A DNA stretch of 19,178 nucleotides from NCBI GenBank assembly GCA_012512055.1, contig JAAZEW010000086.1, forward strand, positions 1-19,178. Direction: 5' to 3'. The notes under the pieces were generated by a model. The model saw only the letters and a list, made by a program, of their open reading frames with translations, was not told where the DNA came from and did no database searches. This stretch comes from Bacillota bacterium (GTDB lineage Bacteria > Bacillota_G > SHA-98 > UBA4971). The position numbers and the translations under genes are program-made. Each line of letters starts with the position of its first letter. The first letter of the stretch is position 1. Positions 15,398 to 19,178 of the stretch are shown here, in pieces.

Positions 15398-16348
15398 ATG
15401 GACTCGCCGGGAGCCAATACACCGCAGGCCGGAATAATCCACGTTGAGAAGTCTGATGAGGGCAAGCGCCTCGATGTTTATCTTTCACGGCAGCTTGCCC
15501 TTTCCAGGTCACGGGTGAAGAGGCTCATTACAGATGACTTCATCTTGATAAACGGGGAGCATGCACGAGTCAGCAGGAAGGTAAGGGAAGGTGATGTTCT
15601 GTCTGTCACTATTCCCGTTCCTGAAAGAGATCAGGTATTACCTGAGGACATCCCTCTGGACATTATCCATGAAGATGATGACATAATTGCAATAAATAAA
15701 CCCCGTGGCCTGGTAGTCCATCCTGCTTGCGGCAACCGGTCAGGGACACTGGTGAATGCCCTTCTTGCCCATAGCGATAAGTTATCGACTATCGGCGGAA
15801 AGGAGCGCCCCGGAATTGTCCACAGGCTTGATAAGAATACATCAGGCGTAATCCTGGTTGCCAAGACTGACATAGCACATGCAACTCTTTCGAGAGACCT
15901 CAGGCGGCGTATGGTTGAGAAAATCTATCTTGCAATAGTCGCAGGTGTTCCCGATGAGAGGGAAGGGCACATCGATGCAGCAGTTGGCCGCCATCCGGCT
16001 CATAGAAAGAGGATGGCTGTAATCAAAGAGGGAAGGGCGCGTGCCGCACTTACGTATTATCAGACGCTCAGGGAGTTCAAAGGGTACTCTTTGCTCAGAG
16101 TTCAACCTATCACCGGAAGGACTCATCAGATACGAGTTCACCTAAAGTACATTGGCCATCCAATTGTCGGTGATAACGTATACGGACCGCGCGGCGGTGA
16201 GTCTTTCGGCATGACAGGACAAGCTTTGCACGCTTTCTCCCTGGCATTTTCTCACCCGACAACCGGTAAACATATGCACATCGAGGCGCCGATGCCCGAA
16301 GACATGCGTTCTGTATTGAAGAAACTCGAAGATGGAGGCATCAGGTAG
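15398..16348 (+). CDS. rluD: 23S rRNA pseudouridine synthase, RluD family
   Basis: This RluA/RluD-type enzyme isomerises uridines in 23S rRNA. It has an N-terminal S4 RNA-binding domain (about residues 18-75, GKRLDVYLSRQLALSRSRVKRLI) and the catalytic domain, where D145 in PGIVHRLDKNTSG is the nucleophile. Other markers are IAINKPRGLVVHPACG and PITGRTHQIRVHL. The length of 316 is normal. The site is probably the helix 69 uridines if it is a true RluD, but RluA-family paralogues cannot be separated by motif alone. Its position after lspA matches Bacillus ylyB. The start is 5 bp after the lgt stop, with only a weak ribosome site, suggesting coupling. Confidence 0.93.
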   Translation: MDSPGANTPQAGIIHVEKSDEGKRLDVYLSRQLALSRSRVKRLITDDFILINGEHARVSRKVREGDVLSVTIPVPERDQVLPEDIPLDIIHEDDDIIAINKPRGLVVHPACGNRSGTLVNALLAHSDKLSTIGGKERPGIVHRLDKNTSGVILVAKTDIAHATLSRDLRRRMVEKIYLAIVAGVPDEREGHIDAAVGRHPAHRKRMAVIKEGRARAALTYYQTLREFKGYSLLRVQPITGRTHQIRVHLKYIGHPIVGDNVYGPRGGESFGMTGQALHAFSLAFSHPTTGKHMHIEAPMPEDMRSVLKKLEDGGIR

Positions 16349-16351
16349 GCA

Positions 16352-17272
16352 ATGAATATGTCAAATGAGAAGAGACACAGAGTTGCGGTAGTAGGGTGCG
16401 GGAATGTCGGGAGGTTCGCTGCTCAAGCTATTTCGGCATCTCAGGATCTGGAACTCGCCGGTATAGTGAGACGGCCTGAGAGCCTTTGTCGATGTGTCCC
16501 TCCTGAGTTCCGAGATATTCCTGTCGTGGCATCCATCGAAAGCCTGGATCGGGTGGAAGCCGCATGCCTTGCAGTTCCTACCCGGCAAATTCCTAAGTAC
16601 GCTAAGGAAATCCTAAGTTTAGGCATTAACACGGTGGACAGTTATGATATTCACCGCGAACTCATCCATGTCAAGAAGACTCTCGACCGTATAGCGCGAG
16701 AGGCAGGAAGCGTTGCAATAATATCCGCAGGATGGGATCCCGGAACTGATTCCCTGATTCGCGTGATGTTGGAGATCATGGCGCCTTCAGGGATAACCTA
16801 CACGAACTTCGGGCCCGGGATGAGTATGGGTCACACAACTGCAGTAAAGGCTGTTCCAGGGGTAAAAGATGCGATAGCCATGACGTATCCTAAAGGCCAG
16901 GGAGTGCACAGACGCATAGTGTACGTGGAACTCGATGAAGGCGCTCATTTTGACGAGGTGAGAGAAGCTATCATCACCGACCCATACTTCTCAAATGACG
17001 AGACTGTGGTGGTGTGTGCTGACAGCGTGGATACACTGAAAGACCTTGGGCACGGAGTAATAATAGAGAGAAAAGGAGTCTCAGGCGTATCCTCGAACCA
17101 ACGGTTCAGGTTTGAAATGAGCATAAACAATCCTGCACTCACAGGGCAGATCATGACAGGGGCAATAAGGGCCGGCTTCAAGCAGTCTCCGGGAGCATAC
17201 ATCCTACCTGAACTGCCTCTAATTGATTTTCTGCAAGGAGACAGGGACTGCCTCCTTGCGAGACTCGTATAG
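16352..17272 (+). CDS. ddh: meso-Diaminopimelate dehydrogenase
   Basis: Ddh converts tetrahydrodipicolinate, ammonia and NADPH to meso-diaminopimelate in one step, or runs in reverse. It gives a short route to the cell-wall cross-link residue and lysine. The 306-residue protein has an N-terminal Rossmann motif (VAVVGCGNVGR, 11-21), then SAGWDPGTDS (125-134), NFGPGMSMGHTTAVKAVPGVKDAI (152-175) and HRRIVYVELDEGAHF, which are family hallmarks. It is slightly shorter than the typical 320-326 residues. It starts 3 bp after rluD; an ATG at 16358 is an alternative two codons in. Its proximity to kdd raises a possible catabolic link, which the sequence does not prove. Confidence 0.9.
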   Translation: MNMSNEKRHRVAVVGCGNVGRFAAQAISASQDLELAGIVRRPESLCRCVPPEFRDIPVVASIESLDRVEAACLAVPTRQIPKYAKEILSLGINTVDSYDIHRELIHVKKTLDRIAREAGSVAIISAGWDPGTDSLIRVMLEIMAPSGITYTNFGPGMSMGHTTAVKAVPGVKDAIAMTYPKGQGVHRRIVYVELDEGAHFDEVREAIITDPYFSNDETVVVCADSVDTLKDLGHGVIIERKGVSGVSSNQRFRFEMSINNPALTGQIMTGAIRAGFKQSPGAYILPELPLIDFLQGDRDCLLARLV

Positions 17273-17274
17273 CG

Positions 17275-18639
17275 GTGCGTTTTTCTTCCACGCTCAGGCA
17301 TACTGCTTTAGTACTTGTCTTTGCAGTCGTTGTCATGACTCTCATCACTGATTCAGGCTTGTCAGGGGGCGGACACACAACGCCCGGCCTCAACCATATT
17401 GCATCTCCGCTTCTACTTATGGACGACGACGAGCTGCTTTCAGTAATCTCCAGGAAGGCTTTTGATTACTTCTGGCACGAAACAAACCCGCATAACGGCC
17501 TCACCCCGTGCTGCAACGAAGCCACATCTCCATACAGCACAGCCGCAGTAGGCATGGGGCTCGCTGCCGTACCTGTAGGAATTCAGCGAGGGTGGATAAG
17601 CAGGGAAGAAGGGTATGACAGAATCGTTACCACTTTGAGCACACTCAGTTCAGACAGGATTCAGCGAACGTGCGGATTCTTCTGTCAGTTGCTTGATATG
17701 AATGAAGGCACCAGAATCCCGGACAGCAAGGTATCTTCCATGGACACGTGTATCCTAATAACAGGCGCCTTGTTCGCAGGAGAATTCTTCTCCCAGACTC
17801 CTGTCCAAGACCTGGCGTATGACCTTTACTCTGCTGTGAATTGGCAATGGATGATGAACGGCGGTGAGACACTGGCCAGGTATTGGACTCCTGAGTCGGG
17901 TTTTAAAGAAGAGCGTTGGGACTCCTTTGATGAAAGTATTCTAATGTACATCCTTGCAATGGGTTCTCCTACGTACCCAATCCCTGCATCAACATGGCAT
18001 AAAGTTCGAAGGCCTGTGCGTGGAAACTACATATGCGTACCTGAAGAAAGCCTCGCGTCTTACATCTTGCCCCACGTATGGTTATATCTGGAAGGAAAAG
18101 AAGACTTCTACTCCAACTACTGGAATAATGTGGTGTCAGCCGCGAGATATAACCGTATCTACTCTATGCTCCGGTCCTCTGAATCAGGAACCTACACGAA
18201 AGACCTGTGGGGGCTCAGTGAATGCGAAGGCCCCAAGGGGTATCAGATCCACGGGGCATCAGCCGGTTACTACCATGGAGTGTTTTCCCCTTATGCATCT
18301 ATAGGCTGTATGCCGTTTTCACCTTGCGATTCCATGCAAGCTGTCAGAGAAATGCTGAAAAGACACGGGGACCGTATTTGGGGGAAGTACGGTTTTACTT
18401 CAGGTTTCAGCGCAGACGGCACGTGGTGGTCCGGGACGCATTATGGAATAGCAGAAGGAATCGTCCTTCTCATGATAGAAAACTATCGTACAGGCCTTGT
18501 GTGGAAACACACAACCTGTAATGAATGGATTCAGACTGGGCTGAACCATGCGGAATTCTCAGTAAGCGAGACTTACCAGGCAGTGACTCCTGCCTACCTT
18601 GCCAGAGTCAAAGATAAACACTACTCATGGGGCTTATGA
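17275..18639 (+). CDS. Exported glucoamylase-like protein (PF10091/GH144 type)
   Basis: The 454-residue protein opens with an export signal (MRFSSTLRHT then a hydrophobic run to about residue 25). The rest matches the glycoamylase-like domain (PF10091, which includes GH144 endo-beta-1,2-glucanases): KAFDYFWHETNPHNGLTP, STAAVGMGLAAVPVGIQRGWISR, GFFCQLLD, SSMDTCILITGALFAGEFF, and SFDESILMYILAMGSPTYPIP. E220 and D157 lie in the conserved segments that hold the acidic catalytic residues. The substrate is not provable from sequence; a cyclic or linear beta-1,2-glucan is one possibility. No lipobox cysteine follows the signal. The GTG start is 2 bp after the ddh stop and lacks a clear ribosome site, so translation may be coupled to ddh, although the two functions seem unrelated. 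Confidence 0.82.
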   Translation: MRFSSTLRHTALVLVFAVVVMTLITDSGLSGGGHTTPGLNHIASPLLLMDDDELLSVISRKAFDYFWHETNPHNGLTPCCNEATSPYSTAAVGMGLAAVPVGIQRGWISREEGYDRIVTTLSTLSSDRIQRTCGFFCQLLDMNEGTRIPDSKVSSMDTCILITGALFAGEFFSQTPVQDLAYDLYSAVNWQWMMNGGETLARYWTPESGFKEERWDSFDESILMYILAMGSPTYPIPASTWHKVRRPVRGNYICVPEESLASYILPHVWLYLEGKEDFYSNYWNNVVSAARYNRIYSMLRSSESGTYTKDLWGLSECEGPKGYQIHGASAGYYHGVFSPYASIGCMPFSPCDSMQAVREMLKRHGDRIWGKYGFTSGFSADGTWWSGTHYGIAEGIVLLMIENYRTGLVWKHTTCNEWIQTGLNHAEFSVSETYQAVTPAYLARVKDKHYSWGL

Positions 18640-18645
18640 GAACAC

Positions 18646-18661
18646 TGGGTGAAAGCGCCCA
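18646..18661 (+). terminator. Small hairpin after the glucoamylase-like gene
   Basis: TGGGTG (18646-18651) pairs with CGCCCA (18656-18661) around a four-base loop, six base pairs including one G-T. It begins 7 nt after the stop codon, but only ATATTAAG follows rather than a T tract, so its efficiency as a terminator is doubtful. Nothing else coding was seen in 18640-18855. Confidence 0.3.
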
Positions 18662-18756
18662 ATATTAAGCACATGCCCAACTTTCAGCATCATATCCCAG
18701 CCTCTATTTCACTGCCAAATTGAAGGGATTACAGCTTTGAACTAGTGTAAGCGCAG

Positions 18757-18782
18757 GTGTTGCCACGGCTTTGGCTTGACAC
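18757..18782 (+). repeat. Interrupted inverted repeat upstream of the sigma-54 site
   Basis: GTGT (18757-18760) and GCCA (18762-18765) are mirrored by TGGC (18772-18775) and ACAC (18779-18782). It ends 15 bp before the sigma-54-type promoter. It could be an operator or activator site, though enhancer sites are usually further upstream. It also contains a TTGACA with no matching -10. Confidence 0.35.
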
Positions 18783-18797
18783 AGGCTCATATTGTGA

Positions 18798-18813
18798 TGG
18801 CATGGAATTTGCA
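18798..18813 (+). promoter_or_regulatory. Sigma-54 (RpoN/SigL) -24/-12 promoter of kdd
   Basis: TGGCATGGAATTTGCA closely matches the sigma-54 consensus TGGCACG-N4-TTGCA. The invariant GG (18799-18800) and GC (18811-18812) are separated by exactly 10 bp, as required. Transcription would start near 18824, leaving a leader of about 30 nt to the kdd start. Such promoters need an ATP-dependent enhancer-binding activator, which is not in the window. Confidence 0.78.
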
Positions 18814-18855
18814 TTGTACTATGAATAAGGTTCTTAACGGGTGGGAGGGTTTGGT

Positions 18856-19178
18856 ATGAAAGGATGCAAGTACGGGACTCACAGAGTTCTGGAGCCAAAA
18901 GGTGCGTTGCCCCAGGCGGCATGGCGTATTGATAACACGATGCAACTTCATGACAATGAAATCCTTGTAGATGTTGACACGCTGAATATCGATGCTGCAA
19001 GTTTTACCCAAATCAAGAAACAAGCGAGCGGGGATAGCGAAGAAATCGCGAAAATCATGAAAGGTATTGTAGATTCGCGAGGCAAACATCACAACCCCGT
19101 TACAGGCTCCGGAGGGATGTTCATAGGCACAGTCAAGGCTATTGGGGCTGATATTTCAGATATCGGTATTAGGCCAGG
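18856..19178 (+). CDS. kdd: L-erythro-3,5-diaminohexanoate dehydrogenase, 3' end missing
   Basis: Kdd oxidises and deaminates L-erythro-3,5-diaminohexanoate to 5-amino-3-oxohexanoate, an NAD-dependent step of anaerobic lysine fermentation. The visible 107 residues match the characteristic N-terminus of this zinc-independent, alcohol-dehydrogenase-like family: MKGCKYGTHRVLEPKGALPQ, then NEILVDVDTLNIDAASFTQI, and the GK-N-PVTGSGGMFIGTV block near residues 82-98. The frame is open at the right edge; roughly two thirds of the gene lies outside. GGGAGGG (18843-18849) is 6 nt before the ATG. A sigma-54-type promoter lies just upstream. Other lysine fermentation genes (kce, kal, kamA and the aminomutase genes) would be expected to follow. 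Confidence 0.9.
   Translation, partial: MKGCKYGTHRVLEPKGALPQAAWRIDNTMQLHDNEILVDVDTLNIDAASFTQIKKQASGDSEEIAKIMKGIVDSRGKHHNPVTGSGGMFIGTVKAIGADISDIGIRP

Noticed and set aside
18776..18804. TTGACA (18776-18781) as a SigA promoter for kdd
   Set aside because: The sequence 16-18 bp downstream (GGCATG) is no -10 element, while a near-perfect sigma-54 site overlaps that position.

Overview
The window looks like the chromosome of an anaerobic, endospore-forming member of the Bacillota (Clostridia-like). The reasons are the SpoIIGA/SigE/SigG/SpoIIR sporulation set, an oxygen-sensitive class III ribonucleotide reductase with its activase, purine-rich Shine-Dalgarno sites with many GTG and TTG starts, and a lysine-fermentation gene (kdd) at the right edge. 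The species cannot be named from the sequence. There are 20 complete protein genes and two cut by the window edges. I see no rRNA, tRNA, CRISPR array or insertion sequence.

Layout, left to right. (1) Positions 1-3847, plus strand: ftsA (5' end missing), ftsZ, spoIIGA and sigE, followed by a radical SAM/SPASM gene of unknown function (3878-5266). (2) Positions 5223-7051, minus strand: sigG, spoIIR and ylmC, apparently one operon, with a SigF-like promoter candidate before sigG. (3) Positions 7192-10353, plus strand: nrdR, nrdD and nrdG behind a vegetative promoter that carries two NrdR-box-like sites. (4) Positions 10405-12854: a HlyD-like membrane protein, ylmE, sepF and a small TM1266-type ACT-like protein, ending in a rho-independent terminator. 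(5) Positions 13042-14056: a DUF5665 membrane protein and a DksA/TraR-type zinc-finger protein. (6) Positions 14085-18639: lspA (with its own strong promoter), lgt, rluD, meso-diaminopimelate dehydrogenase and an exported glucoamylase-like (GH144-type) protein. (7) From 18798: a sigma-54-type promoter and the start of kdd.

The order ftsA-ftsZ-spoIIGA-sigE-[sigG/ylmC]-ylmE-sepF-[DksA-like]-lspA-rluD matches the conserved division/sporulation block of Bacillus and Clostridia. The changes are an apparent inversion of sigG-ylmC with spoIIR between them, insertion of the radical SAM and nrd genes, and absence of ylmD, ylmG, ylmH, divIVA and ileS from their usual places. The block joins Z-ring assembly (FtsA, FtsZ, SepF) to the signalling that activates the first mother-cell sigma factor (SpoIIR to SpoIIGA to pro-SigE) and to the late forespore sigma factor SigG. 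I found no clearly new multi-gene system. The best leads are the radical SAM gene behind sigE, the sigG-spoIIR linkage and the sigma-54 promoter before kdd.
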